This document shows positions 51,340 to 63,449 of a DNA stretch of 64,000 nt, piece by piece. The translations under genes were made by a program, and so were the position numbers. Source of the DNA: Cyclina sinensis. Its lineage: Eukaryota > Mollusca > Bivalvia > Venerida > Veneridae. The stretch is from assembly GCA_012932295.1 (NCBI GenBank), contig JAAONU010000014.1, positions 15,317,039-15,381,038 on the forward strand, written 5' to 3'. Each line of letters begins with the position of its first letter. Position 1 is the stretch's first letter. The notes beneath the pieces were generated by a model that was not told the DNA's origin, made no database searches, and worked only from the letters and a program-made list of their open reading frames with translations.

Positions 51340-54300
51340 TGTCTACGACCCAGCACTGCAATGAAAAAACGACTGCAGATCTAGATGTAGAGCTGAGATC
51401 CAGCACTGCAGTGAAAAAAGATTGCAGACCTAGATGTCGATCTACAACCCAGCTCTGCACTTATGTTAGATAACAGAGCTAGATATCTATAAACGATCAA
51501 CCTCTGCACTTATGTTAAATTGCAACCAGATGTCGAACTACGACACAGTTCTCCAAGAGCAAAGATACAAGATTAATGTGCTTATTTAGATATTATACCC
51601 AGATCTGTATTAATCATAGATTGCAAATTTAGATGTTGATAGCCTAGATTAAGAGCTGGGAATCAGCTTTGCAATGATAATAATAATGCAGAGCTAGTTG
51701 TCGATCTATGATCCAGCTCTGCAATGATATAAGATTTCAGAGCTAGATGTAGATCTACGACCCAGCTATGCAATGATATTAGATTGCAGAGCTGGATGTA
51801 GAGCTGCGACCCAGCTCTGCAATGATATACGATTTCAGAGCTAGATGTAGATCTACGACCAAGCTATACAATGATATAAGATTGCAGAGCTATATGTAGA
51901 TATACGACCCAGCTATGCAATGATTTGCAGAGCTGGATGTAGTTCTACGAGACAGCTCTGCAATGATATACGATTTCAGAGCTAGATGTAGAGCTGCGAC
52001 CCAGGTCTGCAATGATATAAGATTGCAGAGCTACATGTAGATCTACGACCCAGGTCTGCAATGATATAAGATTGCAGAGCTAATTGTAGAGTTGCGACCC
52101 AGCTCTGCAATTATAAGATTGCAGAGCTGGATGTTAGTCTGCGACCCAGATCCGAATGATATAAGATTGCAGAGCTGGATGTAGATCTACGACCCAGCTC
52201 TGCAATGATATAAGATTGCAGAGCTGGATGTAGAGCTGCGACCCAGCTCTGCAATGATATAAGATTGCAGAGCTGGATGTAGAGCTGCGACCCAGGTCTG
52301 CAATGATATAAAATTGCAGAGCTTGATGTTTAGCTGCGACCTAGCTCTGCAATGATATAAGATTGCAGAGCTGGATGTAGAGCTGAGACCCAGCTCTGCA
52401 ATGATAAAAGATTGCAGAGCTGGATGTATAGCTGCGACCCAGCTCTGCAATGATATAAGATTGCAGAGCTTGATGTAGAGCTGCGACCCAGCTCTGCAAT
52501 GATATTAGATTGCAGAGCTGGATGTAGAGCTGCAACCCAGCTCTGCAATGATATAAGATTGCAGAGCTGGATGTAGAGCTGCAACCCAGCTCTGCAATGA
52601 TATAAGATTGCAGAGCTAGATGTAGATCTACGACCCAGCTCTGCAATGATATAAGATTGCAGAGCTGGATGTAGAGCTGCGACCCAGCTCTGCAATGATA
52701 TAAGATTGCAGAGCTGGATGTAGAGCTGCGACCCAGGTCTGCAATGATATAAAATTGCAGAGCTTGATGTTTAGCTGCGACCTAGCTCTGCAATGATATA
52801 AGATTGCAGAGCTGGATGTAGAGCTGCGACCCAGCTCTGCAATGATAAAAGATTGCAGAGCTGGATGTATAGCTGCGACCCAGCTCTGCAATGATATAAG
52901 ATTGCAGAGCTTGATGTAGAGCTGCGACCCAGCTCTGCAATGATATTAGATTGCAGAGCTGGATGTAGAGCTGCAACCCAGCTCTGCAATGATATAAGAT
53001 TGCAGAGCTGGATGTAGAGCTGCAACCCAGCTCTGCAATGATATAAGATTGCAGAGCTAGATGTAGATCTACGACCCAGCTCTGCAGTGATATAAGATTG
53101 CACAGCTGGATGTAGAGCTGCGACCCAGCTCTGCAATGATATAAGATTGCAGAGCTGGATGTAGAGCTGCGACCCAGGTCTGCAATGATATAAAATTGCA
53201 GAGCTTGATGTTTAGCTGCGACCTAGCTCTGCAATGATATAAGATTGCAGAGCTGGATGTAGAGCTGCGACCCAGCTCTGCAATGATATAAGATTGCAGA
53301 GCTGGATGTAGAGCTGCGACCAAGGTCTGTAATTATATAAGATTGCATAGTTGGATGTAAGTCTGCGACCCAGCTCTGCAATGATATAAGATTGCAGAGC
53401 TGGATGTTTAGCTGCGACCCAGCTCTGCAATGATATAAGTTTGCAGAGCTGGATGTCGATCTACGACCCAGCTCTACAATGATATAAGATTGCAGAGCTG
53501 GATGTAAAGCTGCGACCCAGCTCTGCAATGATATAAGATTGCAGAGCTAGATGTAGATCTACGAGACAGCTCTGCAATGATATAAGTTTGCAGAGCTAGA
53601 TGAAGATCTACGACCAAGCTCTGCAATTATATAAGATTGCAGAGCTGGACGTATAGCTGCGACCCAGCTCTGCAATGATATAAGATCGCAGAGCTGGATG
53701 TAGAGCTGCGACCCATCTCTGCAATGATATAAGATTGCATAGCTGGATGTAGAGCTGCGACCCAGCTCTGCAATGATATAAGATTGCAGAGCTGGATGTA
53801 GAGCTGCGACCCAGCTCTGCAATGATATAAGATTGCAGAGCTGGATGTAGAGCTGCGACCCAGCTCTGCAATGATATAAGATTGCAGAGCTGGATGTAGA
53901 GCTGCGACCCAGCTCTGCAATGATATAAGATTTCAGAGCTAGATGTAGATCTACGACCCAGCTCTGCAATTATATAAGATTGCAGAGCTAGATGTAGAGC
54001 TGCGACCCTGCTCTGCAATTATATTAGATTGCAGAGCTGGATGTAGAGCTGCAACCCAGCTCTGCAATTATATAAGACTGCAGAGCTGGATGTAGAGCTG
54101 CGACCCAGCTCTGCAATGATATAAGATTGCAGAGCTGGATGTAGAGCTGCGACCCAGCTCTGCAATGATATAAGATTTCAGAGCTAGATGTAGATCTACG
54201 ACCCAGCTATGCAATGATATAAGATTGCAGAGCTGGATGTAGAGCTGAGACCTAGGTCTGTAATTATATAAGATTGCAGAGCTGGATGTAAGTCTGCAAC

Positions 54301-55597
54301 CCAGCTCTGCAATGATATAAGATTGCAGAGCTGGATGTTTAGCTGCAACCTAGCTCTGCAATGATATAAGTTTGCAGAGCTGGATGTAGATCTACGACCC
54401 AGCTCTGCAATGATATAAGATTGCAGAGCTGGATGTAAAGCTGCGACCCAGCTCTGCAATGATATAAGATTGCAGAGCTAGATGTAGATCTACGAGACAG
54501 CTCTGCAATGATATAAGTTTGCAGAGCTAGATGTAGATCTACGACCCAGCTCTGCAATTATATAAGATTGCAAAGCTGGATGTAGAGCTGCGACTCAGCT
54601 CTGCAATTATATAAGATTGCAGAGCTGGATGTATAGCTGCGAACCAGCTCTGCAATGATATAAGATTGCAGAGCTGGATGTAGAGCTACAACCCAGCTCT
54701 GCAATGATATAAGATCGCAGAGCTGGATGTAGAGCTGCGACCCATCTCTGCAATGATATAAGATTGCATAGCTGGATGTAGAGCTGCGACCCAGCTCTGC
54801 AATGATATAAGATTGCAGAGCTGGATGTAGAGCTGCGACCCATCTCTGCAATGATATAAGATTTCAGAGCTAGATGTAGATCTACGACCCAGCTATGCAA
54901 TGATATAAGATTGCAGAGCTGGATGTAGAGCTGCGACCTAGGTCTGTTATTATATAAGATTGCATTGTTGGATGTAAGTCTGCGACCCAGCTATGCAATG
55001 ATATAAGATTGCAGAGCTGGATGTTAAGCTGCAACCCAGCTCTGCAATGATATAAGTTTGCAGAGCTGAATGTAGATCTACGACCCAGCTCTGCAATGAT
55101 ATAAGATTGCAGAGCTGGGTGTAGAGCTGCGACCCAGGTCTGCAATGATATAAGATTGCAGAGCTGGATGTAAAGCTGCGACCCAGCTCTGCAATGATAT
55201 AAGATTGCAGAGCTAGATGTAGATCTACGACACAGCTCTGCAATGATATAAGTTTGCAGAGCTAGATGTAAATCTACGACCCAGCTCTGCAATTATATAA
55301 GATTGCAGAGCTGGATGTAGAGCTGCGACCCAGCTCTGCAATTATATAAGATTGCGGAACTGGATGTATAGCTGCGACCCAGCTCTGCAATGATATAAGA
55401 TTGCAGAGCTGGATGTAGAGCTGCGACCCAGCTCTGCAATGATATAAGATTGCAGAGCTGGATGTATAGCTACGACCCAGCTCTGCAATGATATAAGATT
55501 GCAGAGCTGGATGTATAGCTGCGACCCAGCTCTGCAATGATATAAGATTGCATAGCTAGATGTAGAGCTGCGATCTATGTGCCAACTTCACGTTCAT
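51340..55597 (-). repeat. Right arm: inverted 49-bp array, about 86 units, with higher-order periods
   Basis: Complement of the left-arm unit (AATGATATAAGATTGCAGAG, CTGGATGTAGAGCTGCGACC, CAGCTCTGC). Units near the centre (51340-52140) are diverged, outer ones uniform. A nine-unit block of 441 bases repeats almost exactly from about 52190 to 53330. A variant unit beginning AGATCGCAG at 53683 recurs at 54712, 1029 bases (21 units) later. Confidence 0.95.
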
Positions 55598-55606
55598 CAC
55601 CTGAGA
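55598..55606. repeat. Target-site duplication, right copy (CACCTGAGA)
   Basis: Exact repeat of 46906-46914 immediately after the foldback element. Confidence 0.85.
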
Positions 55607-56560
55607 ACAACTCCAGAGATTGTTCAATTTTCCCTTGCTGTAAGTTCCCCTCCCCATCCCCACTCTTCCCGAAAACAACAACAACAACAACAACAAAAAA
55701 CATAGGCAAGTATGTCAAGGTTAAAATGGTTTTAAATTTGTCAATGTGTGTGTTTTTTTAATCAACCTTACTCAAACACGTATGTTATAAGTTTGCCAAA
55801 GGAGTATTTCTGTGAAATGACGTTAAAACTTGTCTAAGAGTATCTGAGGAAAATAATTTACTAAGTTTATCATAAAGTCACATAGTGAAACATTTCACAA
55901 CTACTGTCCAGTATTGTAAAATAACAAAACTTGCTTGAAGGAATTTCATAAAATGGCCACCACAGGAACAATTCTGTGAAGTTATTTTGAATTCGTGCCA
56001 GCTTTTCTCAGGAGAAGAGTGTTGAAGTTTGCCATATAGTCATATAGGAAAAACAGGCCCAGCCCTCTGTACGACTGTTTTTTGAGGGATCAAAATGGCT
56101 TGAAAAAATATTAAAGGGCTACAGTTAGAACATTTTTTGAGAAATTACTTTAAAACTGGATGGTAATTCCCGAGGGGAATTTTCAAAGTTTTCCATATAC
56201 TCATATTGTAAAAAAGGACGCACCTTCCTTCTATTGGTCCATTTTAAGGGACATAAATGGCTAGAAGGAATTTTTTTAATGGTCACATAAGGAACATTAA
56301 AACAAATAGACTGGTGGTTTCTGAGAGGAGATTTTCTAAGCCTTTTCCTCATTGTTTTCATGGCAACCAGAGTCCTTAATTGAACCATTTAGTTTAAAGG
56401 AATTTAAAAGGACCAACTGAGAAACACTCTGTAAATTTTGGTTTGAATAAATCTGGTGGTTTAGGAGTAGGTGTCTTTTGAAGAAAAATGAAGGCGACGG
56501 ACTACTGAAGACGGACAGTCGACTATCCTAACAGCTTCCCTTCGGCACTTAGTCGTTTTT
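55607..56560. repeat. Dispersed repeat of ~155-base units (target of the foldback insertion)
   Basis: Phrases such as AATGGC.....GGAATTT, 'CACAGGAACAATTCTGTGAA' and 'GAAGTTTGCCATATAGTCAT' recur in three to four diverged units, ending with GACGGACTACTGAAGACGGA. With the stretch before 46906 it reads as one interrupted old repeat. Non-coding. Confidence 0.55.
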
Positions 56561-56983
56561 AATTTATTTGAATATCAACTTTAACATTACAATTCATGGC
56601 TTTTCAAATACTACTTGGTTAACAAGTCACAACAATTTAGCATACTAGTATCTGAAATTATTTTGGTTAATAATTAGCTTATTAGATATGCTAAGATCTT
56701 TTTCACGATTAATTTTTTGACTGATGAGCTATGTAAAATATAGTTTTTCACTGCACCTAAATATTTTTTTCAATGACTTACTCATGACTTTTCAGTTGCT
56801 TTTTTTCAATATCATTTATTTGAATTCAAACTTTCACAAAACAGCTCATGGCTTTTCAACTCTTAATATACACTCTTTTTAGTGTCTCAACTACGACAAA
56901 ACACATCGGTAACCAAACATTTTCCATCATATCATAAGGTTGCTTTACATAAACAAAGAAATGAGAAATTAAGGAAACAGTAT

Positions 56984-56989
56984 TTTATT
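56984..56989 (-). promoter_or_regulatory. Candidate polyadenylation signal of the HSPA12-type gene
   Basis: AATAAA on the minus strand about 465 bases after the stop codon. Position is reasonable; not proven. Confidence 0.4.
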
Positions 56990-57454
56990 GACGAATATTA
57001 AAAAGACAAATATACCACACACAAGAACTCAAAGTATTTCATTTTGCACAACGATACAAATTATTTAGTATTCAAAGCTGAACCACATCTTTTGTAGTAC
57101 GACTTGGAATATTTCTGAAAAAAATCAGAGCTTCAACTACTATTAGCCTAAATAAAATAACACACGATTTACACCTTTTCCACTCTGTTCTCTAGGAGGA
57201 TTATGAGCCGCAACATGCCAATATAATATATTTTTTAAGAGAATACTGTCAACTCGATCAATGTCATATTCCTGGGTGGATACCACAATGTATTAAATAC
57301 ATGAATAGAAAAAAATGAACGACAGATAGCAGAAATTCATAGGAATGACGTCAATAATCAATTAACTAAATATATTATAAATGTCATGCATGTTACATGT
57401 AAGAAGCAGGCAAGCTATCAACTATATGTACGATGTCCAAACTCTAACATAAAC

Positions 57455-58515
57455 CTAGTATTTCAAAACAAATTCTGTACTTTCAACACTGCCGTTATAC
57501 ATTACAACTTCAACTTTAATATCAGAACCTCCAAAACGTAACCGTACATGTATGTTGTCAGCTCTGGAGATTTCTCCAACGCCTTTTTTTCTCTTCACAC
57601 GGAACTCTCCAACAAAGTCACAGCTTTCCTCGTCTACAAACTTCGGATCTCTCTCAGTTGATCTAAATACGTACACTGGCAGGAAGGAATCAGTATTTGA
57701 CATAGGACTGTATTCTTTTACTGGTTGAGCCTCATTCATCTTGATCGACTGACCAATTTCTACATGTTTATCAAACACTTTGTCGCACCATTCCCTCCCG
57801 TCACCTATGACTTTCCTATGTTTTGGATGCAGTACCTTGTTAAACGGCACAGTCATTGCTACTCCGTATGTGTAACGACTTTTTCTTTCGATGATTTTTG
57901 ACGGCTGGCGTCCGTAAAGGACCGCACCTTTCATAACGCATAGACTGGCTTCAACAGACACAATAATCTCAACTTTATCTTTGAAGGTATTCTTGATAGC
58001 CCTCTGCAGTATCGGTGATTCGGAAAATCCACCAACCATGAGGATTGCTTGGACAGGCCTAGGTAGTTTTTTCATCAAACCTTCGACGTGAAATTTAATG
58101 TTATACACTGCCTGCGCAAAGAAGGATTCAAACAGATCTGCATCTATTCTCAACTTGTCATTAACTAGCTTTACTTTATTTCTATATTTGTTCACTTCGG
58201 CTTCTTCATCTAGAGTGTGCGGAGTATCATTTATAAGTCTTTGTAGAGTTGTTGGTATTTTTACAGTTACCTTTTCAGCAAAATTTACACTCGATATCCG
58301 TTTCTTTCTTTCGAATTCGTCCGATAGTTCTTGATAATCCAACTGATGACTCTTTGAGAATTCTTTAAAGGCTGCATGTCCGATCAATTTTAAAACGAAA
58401 TTCATGAACGCTTTATTGACAACTGTTCCACCCCAGTTTCCTCCTGTTGCTTTGTGGAGCTCTTTCAGGTAATTGTTTTCGAGTACTTCAAGAACAGTCA
58501 CATCAACCGTACCAC
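57455..58515 (-). CDS. HSPA12-like: HSPA12-type exon 5: C-terminal half and stop
   Basis: 353 complete codons after a split glycine: GTVDVTVLEVLENNYLKEL, ATGGNWGGTVVNKAFMNFV, ILMVGGFSESPILQRAI and EESCDFVGEFRVKRKKG, ending VESTEFVLKY and TAG. Acceptor ATTTTTAG. One large uninterrupted final exon. Confidence 0.94.
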
Positions 58516-61500
58516 CTAAAAATGAACAGAATAACATCCAAATCAAATACAATGAATTAATACATTTTTCTTTGAAAAAGTAGAACTGATTCTATTTTCG
58601 GAACCATATGATACCAAAACACAAGAATGTAGTGCGAGTATATACTATAATTATGCTTTTCTGGTCACAATTCGTAGGCAAAATGTTCGGTTGATGTAAC
58701 TAGGACATATAAGTGTATTTTGTCAGTGAAAGGTGGTTAAGGAAAATGACAATGCTGCAGTACGCTTAGTCTTTTTACCATGTGTGATTCCATTCATAGC
58801 ATTTACATCAATTCATGTTTTTCTTTCTTAATATGTACATCTAAAATTGTTATATTACACTTATATGGTTATTGTTACAGTCAACGCGTAACTAGGTAGA
58901 AACAACCAGCAATAAACTTTAAGAATTGCAGTATATTTTTACAAAAAAAAATCAATACAAAACATTATTATTAAGTAAATCTAACTTAATTGTTTAAACT
59001 GATCAAAGTCTTTTTATTAATAATTAACTTAAGAGTACTCACTTTATTTTATCGAGTTCACAAATATAAATTCCTTACGGAGCTCCTAAATAGGCATTAT
59101 ACACTCTTTTTGTTGCTGTCATATTTATTTTAATTCGTTTAAACAGAAAATGATTTCATTTTTACGAATTAACATAACAATTTGTTTAAACGATAACTTA
59201 TTTCGTTTAAAAAATTTTACATTCCGTTTATAATCGATAACTTACTAAGTTCAAACGAGATCTTATTTTGTTTTGACGAAACTTTAGGGGCTTAGTAATT
59301 CCTGACTTCTATCACTGCATGTAAAACTTCAGAAAGGTAGTCCACAATATTATTTTAGTTTAGGTCCCAATTTAATTTCTACTCACAACTGAATCTTTCA
59401 GAACGAACAGGTATATTTACAATATGAATTTTCTAGAACATTCCTTAAACAACAAGATACAATTTTAATGTAAACAGTAAATACCTTTTCATAGAAAAGC
59501 ATGAAAAGTTCGCGAATATCAAGGTAAGCATACATTTAAAAAACCCGAATAATACATATATCAGTATCCACACCAAGAGAGGTCCGAAAAACAAATGACA
59601 AACAAAAAACTACCTCCACAGTCGAGGGTCATAAATTGAGTTCCGACGGGAAATTTCGTCATTCCACTTTCTAACTGGGTGTCTCGGGTCATTGGCGACT
59701 GTCTACAGAAGATAGAGGCAGCCTCTGGCTCAAGAGCTATCTCAATATCATTTATACCAGCCTGGCAAAAATATAACTACTTAAAAAAGCAAAATTGTAA
59801 CATGAAATAAGGACTTTGATAATAATAAATCGCAAGGCAAAGGCACATTAGAATGCTAAAAAATCTTGCCCATATTTTAGGAAAATTGGTTTGTCTGATG
59901 ACTTCAATCATAAAAATATCAAACCGTTTATCAATTCAGTACAATAGACAGTTATTTTTCTTAATTCCTCTACGAAAATGTATAAATAGCTTTTAAAAAA
60001 TACATGGAATGGTGTATTACATTATGTTATAGTATATTCTTGTCAGCATGTACATTCATTTTGTAATGAAAACAGATAAACGTTAGTTTAGTCTACATTG
60101 ACAGACCCTGAAGTAAAGCTATATGAGACGTTTTGAACTGCAAAATGAGTTTGTTGACATTTTCGTGGTCATTTTAATCAATATTGTAACTTTAATTGTA
60201 TTGAGTAAATTCCACTTTTCTGCGCAATTGCACGAAAAAGAACATGCTGTTTTTATCTATAATATTTTTAATAGAATCTAAATAGATTTGACACTCAGCA
60301 TAACCTTTATTATGTCACGTCAAACTGATTGTACCTAGATTAATCTCCTAATCTACTGTTACTTTCTTATTCTATTTTCACAGAGGATATATCAAAGTAG
60401 CTAGTTGTAATTCGACATTGTTGCTTAAGCTTTAGACCCACGTATCATTTTGCATTTCTTGAGAGCCTTTGACTGTAAAGTTCACATGCAAGAATAGATC
60501 AGAGGATCCCTACCACAAAAGAGGAAAAATGAAAACACAATAACAAAGATAAGCACATGAATCTTTAAGTTTCAGAAACGATTATTTTTTTTTTTATTTC
60601 AAAACATGAATTCTCAGATAGATTACCATATTAAATGTTTGATAGCGTGCCGTTTCGTTTATGAATTTTGATTGTGTTACAAACATTGTTATCTATTACA
60701 GTATTCGATAAATAATTTAAGAGGGATACCCTTAAATTTACAGCATTCCATTGCCTTCAATAATGATATGTTGAAAATCATAAACAGTTACCAAGTACAT
60801 TTTGTCTTAATTTTATTGTTGTAGTACATTGTTTAGACGGAAAGATATTTGTAACAAATAAGCACTTCCTATCATCTATATAGTAAGAAACATACATTAT
60901 ACAGTATATCATCAGTTGAGTTTATGGTATGCTTTATAATGGCTCTAGAAACAGCATATTCTATGTACCTCCCGGTCATACATGTAGGATTTTCTAAAAA
61001 TGGAAAATTCCTAATTATCATCTAATGCTGAATGTCTGTTGAAATAAAAATATATATGTAGAACTGTATTCTCTAAACAAAATGGCTCCCCTAAATATCA
61101 TAATAAACACAGTTTACTTAAAGAAAAGCTATGTTTTTTTCAGCAAATACCTTTTCTGCAGCTAACCGAATGAACTTTTTTGCTGAATCATTCCAAATGG
61201 CTGGAACTGTAATGACCCACTTCACGTCGCTTTCACCGACTCCAGGAAATGCGTTCTTTAAGGCTTGCATAAAGTGATTCTTCAAGGCCAGAATTGCTAA
61301 ACTGAACACAGTTAAAGCGTCAATGTTCTTTCCGTTTTCCGCCCTTATCATATAGTTCTCCGTGATTTCCTAAAACAAAGTTTAACTGAATCATATGTAG
61401 GTTATATGTTGATTGGGGTTCGCAATCTGATCTTTTGAACTATCAGTTATGTTACAAGACTAATTTGTGTCTATTGGAATAAAGTTATTTTCGAAATCGA

Positions 61501-63424
61501 CTTGTCTTTGTTCACATTTTATTTTTACCTGACTTCAGTCGAAAATAAAATGAACTGATCTAGAATAAGGATGAACATTGTATACTAACCCAAAATCGGG
61601 AAATTTTGATTTTCTATAATAATTACAGTTACTTTTGAAAACGATATTAATCTTGGCACCGTATTTTAGGATATGTATTTTACAATACGGTGTAGATTGT
61701 TGTCATATAAGTACAACAAGACATTTGCTTATTACAAGTCCAGTGACTAATTGATAACAAAGAATATAATTCACCGTTTTAGACTTATCAATGGCTGTGT
61801 TATTTTCTAGTTTTATAACTGAAGAATGGTTTAAAATTTCCGAATATTGTGTCTTTAATCGAAGGTGTCTATCTACATTTAACATAGTCAAGAAAACAAA
61901 TATTGTTTTCAACAAAAAGGATCTTTCATGTTTATGAGGTTTGTGTAACGTAATCCAGTCCGTACAACAAACACGTGAAAGATACACAGTTCAGATATAA
62001 CTTTGTTGAAACCTTACACGGTATATTTTATATGCGAAAAAAGAATTGTTAACTTTAACTGTTTGTTATAACTTCAACTACTTTAACTACCTGTTTTCGA
62101 TGAAGTGTCATTTTAAATTCCTTGAGGAAGTACCAGTTTGCATTCTCCCCATCCAGCAATAATGATTCATATTTCACTTTGGCCTCTTCTCCAAATGAGT
62201 GAAGATTCTTCTTTGAATCTAGTAGCAAACATGTAGGTGTCTTTGCATTCAGAAGTCCTATTCCATTACCTGACCAATTGTTAGTATATATTTTCAGAGG
62301 GTCTGTATTGTAGTCATGCTTGAAAGAAAAAGCGTATCCCGAATAGGTAGTACCAAAATCGATGGCTGCAACAACAATTTTGCTCGTGTCCGTTGTAAAA
62401 GAGATGGGTTGATACCAGCTGAAACGATTGAAAGAAGGTGCAATTGTTGCATTTTGTTTGTTTTACAAAGACTGTTTCAGTATCGTTTCGTGCCTTAAAA
62501 CTATTTAATATGTGCTGCAAACGAGTTATTGAAAAAAAAGATCATAAGTCACTTTTTCAGTACGTCAAGTAAAATAATAAAATTCTTTCTTGTCTCTATA
62601 CCTTTGAAATATTTTCATATAATTTATTCATATGACACAACTATCCAGTTAGAAACAGTCTAGATTGCTATATAAAACTCGTCTGCATTTTTTTTATTAT
62701 TTTTTATTTGTCTTTATCAGTGAGATGAAGAAAATCTTTGACACAGGTTGAGATAGGCTGTTTGTTTAGTAACTGATTTTAAAACTAAACAAACAAAAAA
62801 CAAGCATGTGTTGCTTTAGAAAACTTTACTCATACTGAGATAAACAGTGGTGTGTCTAAGACTTTGAACATGGCATTATAGAAATTTTATTCTATGAAAT
62901 CGAAAATCTAAAATCTAAAAATTGTTTTATTATGGACGCTGATTTTCAAACCGACTGTTTACAAAATGTGTTTTTGTGTTACAATATAACTGGTGTGCTG
63001 AGGGCTGTATTGCAAGAAATAGCTGCTTTTTGAAAGATCAAAAGTGTGTTTAAAATGACATCTAAAATGCAACAATACAATCAATTAAACTTATTATGAT
63101 TGGCTGTATGGCATGTTGTCACCTGTTGCAATTATTCCAAGAGTTTAAAACAATTTAAACCAGATGTTTCTGTAGAAAAACGCACGTCTCCTCCAGCGCA
63201 TCATTGAAACAGAGAATTGTGAACTGGAGAATAGGAATGAGTGTGTTGGAAAACAAAGCTTGGTATAACAAGTAATATTGTTGCAGAAGAAGAGATATAA
63301 CAAAACCGATACAGCAAAGCTTTTAATGTATAAAGTGACATATTTGTTGGAAATATTTTTGTAAGCACTTATTGAGATGGTACAGTGTAACGACTTACCA
63401 GACAGTGTTGATAACATGACACAT
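57455..63424 (-). CDS. HSPA12-like: HSPA12-type Hsp70-like ATPase (intact)
   Basis: Exons 62418-62091, 61369-61151, 59761-59614 and 58515-57455 join in frame. With a candidate first exon (63424-63399) the model is 1782 nt, 593 residues plus TAG; human HSPA12A/B are about 675-686. Hsp70-fold signatures are in order: phosphate-1 loop DFGTTYSGYAF (about 29-39), VKWVITVPAIW (exon 2), EPEAASIF (exon 3), phosphate-2 motif LDCGGGTVDVTV spanning exons 3 and 4, and adenosine motif MVGGFSESPILQ. The substrate-binding half of classical Hsp70 is absent, as is usual in HSPA12. Known family members are cytosolic ATPase-fold proteins with poorly defined clients; the bivalve family is greatly expanded and often linked to stress or infection. 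A decayed tandem copy lies at 40130-45215. Confidence 0.92.
59077..59302. mobile_element. Possible short MITE in an HSPA12-type intron
   Basis: The left edge TTACGGAGCTCCTAAA is partly mirrored by the right edge (complement TTACTAAGCCCCTAAA). The inside is filled with TTTCGTTTAAAC-like iterations. No target duplication recognised. Confidence 0.4.
59614..59761 (-). CDS. HSPA12-like: HSPA12-type exon 4
   Basis: Encodes INDIEIALEPEAASIFCRQS and FMTLDCG. The glycine-rich phosphate-2 motif is split across the following intron. Acceptor TTGCCAG, donor G|GTAGTT, phase 0 in and 1 out. Confidence 0.92.
61151..61369 (-). CDS. HSPA12-like: HSPA12-type exon 3
   Basis: 73 codons, phase 0 to 0: NIDALTVFSLAILALKNHFM, DVKWVITVPAIWNDSAKKFI, RLAAEK. 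Matches the ATPase-domain core of the family. Acceptor GTTTTAG, donor AAG|GTATTT. Confidence 0.92.
62091..62418 (-). CDS. HSPA12-like: HSPA12-type exon 2: nucleotide-binding N-terminus
   Basis: Encodes VVAAIDFGTTYSGYAFSFKH, KTPTCLLLDSKKNLHSFGEE and WYFLKEFKMTLH, the usual start of HSPA12 proteins. Acceptor GTTTCAG, donor CAG|GTAGTT, ends in phase 0. Confidence 0.92.
63399..63424 (-). CDS. HSPA12-like: Candidate first coding exon of the HSPA12-type gene (26 nt)
   Basis: ATG opens MCHVINTV, and a consensus donor TG|GTAAGT leaves two bases, exactly the phase needed by the next exon. A second ATG ten bases on is out of phase. It was chosen by start, donor and phase only; a different upstream exon, even outside the window, is possible. 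Confidence 0.35.
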
Positions 63425-63449
63425 TATTAACTGAAAGAACTTCAAATTT

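Larger units (their letters stand above)
46915..55597. mobile_element. 8.68-kb foldback transposon with 49-bp tandem-repeat arms
   Basis: Both ends start ATGAACGTGAAGTTGGCACA then TAGATCG, one being the reverse complement of the other, and CACCTGAGA is duplicated on either side. Next to the ends are long arms of a 49-base unit in opposite orientations (about 2.07 and 4.26 kb), around a centre of about 2.3 kb. This plan (inverted arms of tandem subrepeats with a 9-bp duplication) is that of foldback elements such as Drosophila FB, which are allied with Mutator-type transposases. No transposase can be recognised in the centre, so the copy is probably non-autonomous. It separates the HSPA12 pseudogene from the intact HSPA12 gene. 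The many 80-170 codon open frames in the arms are stop-free repeat artefacts. Confidence 0.87.

Noticed and set aside
52187..55537. Many minus-strand open frames of 60-136 codons
   Set aside because: Same artefact in the inverted right arm.
46940..55580. CRISPR-like array
   Set aside because: Units are contiguous tandem repeats with no unique spacers, and the genome is eukaryotic.
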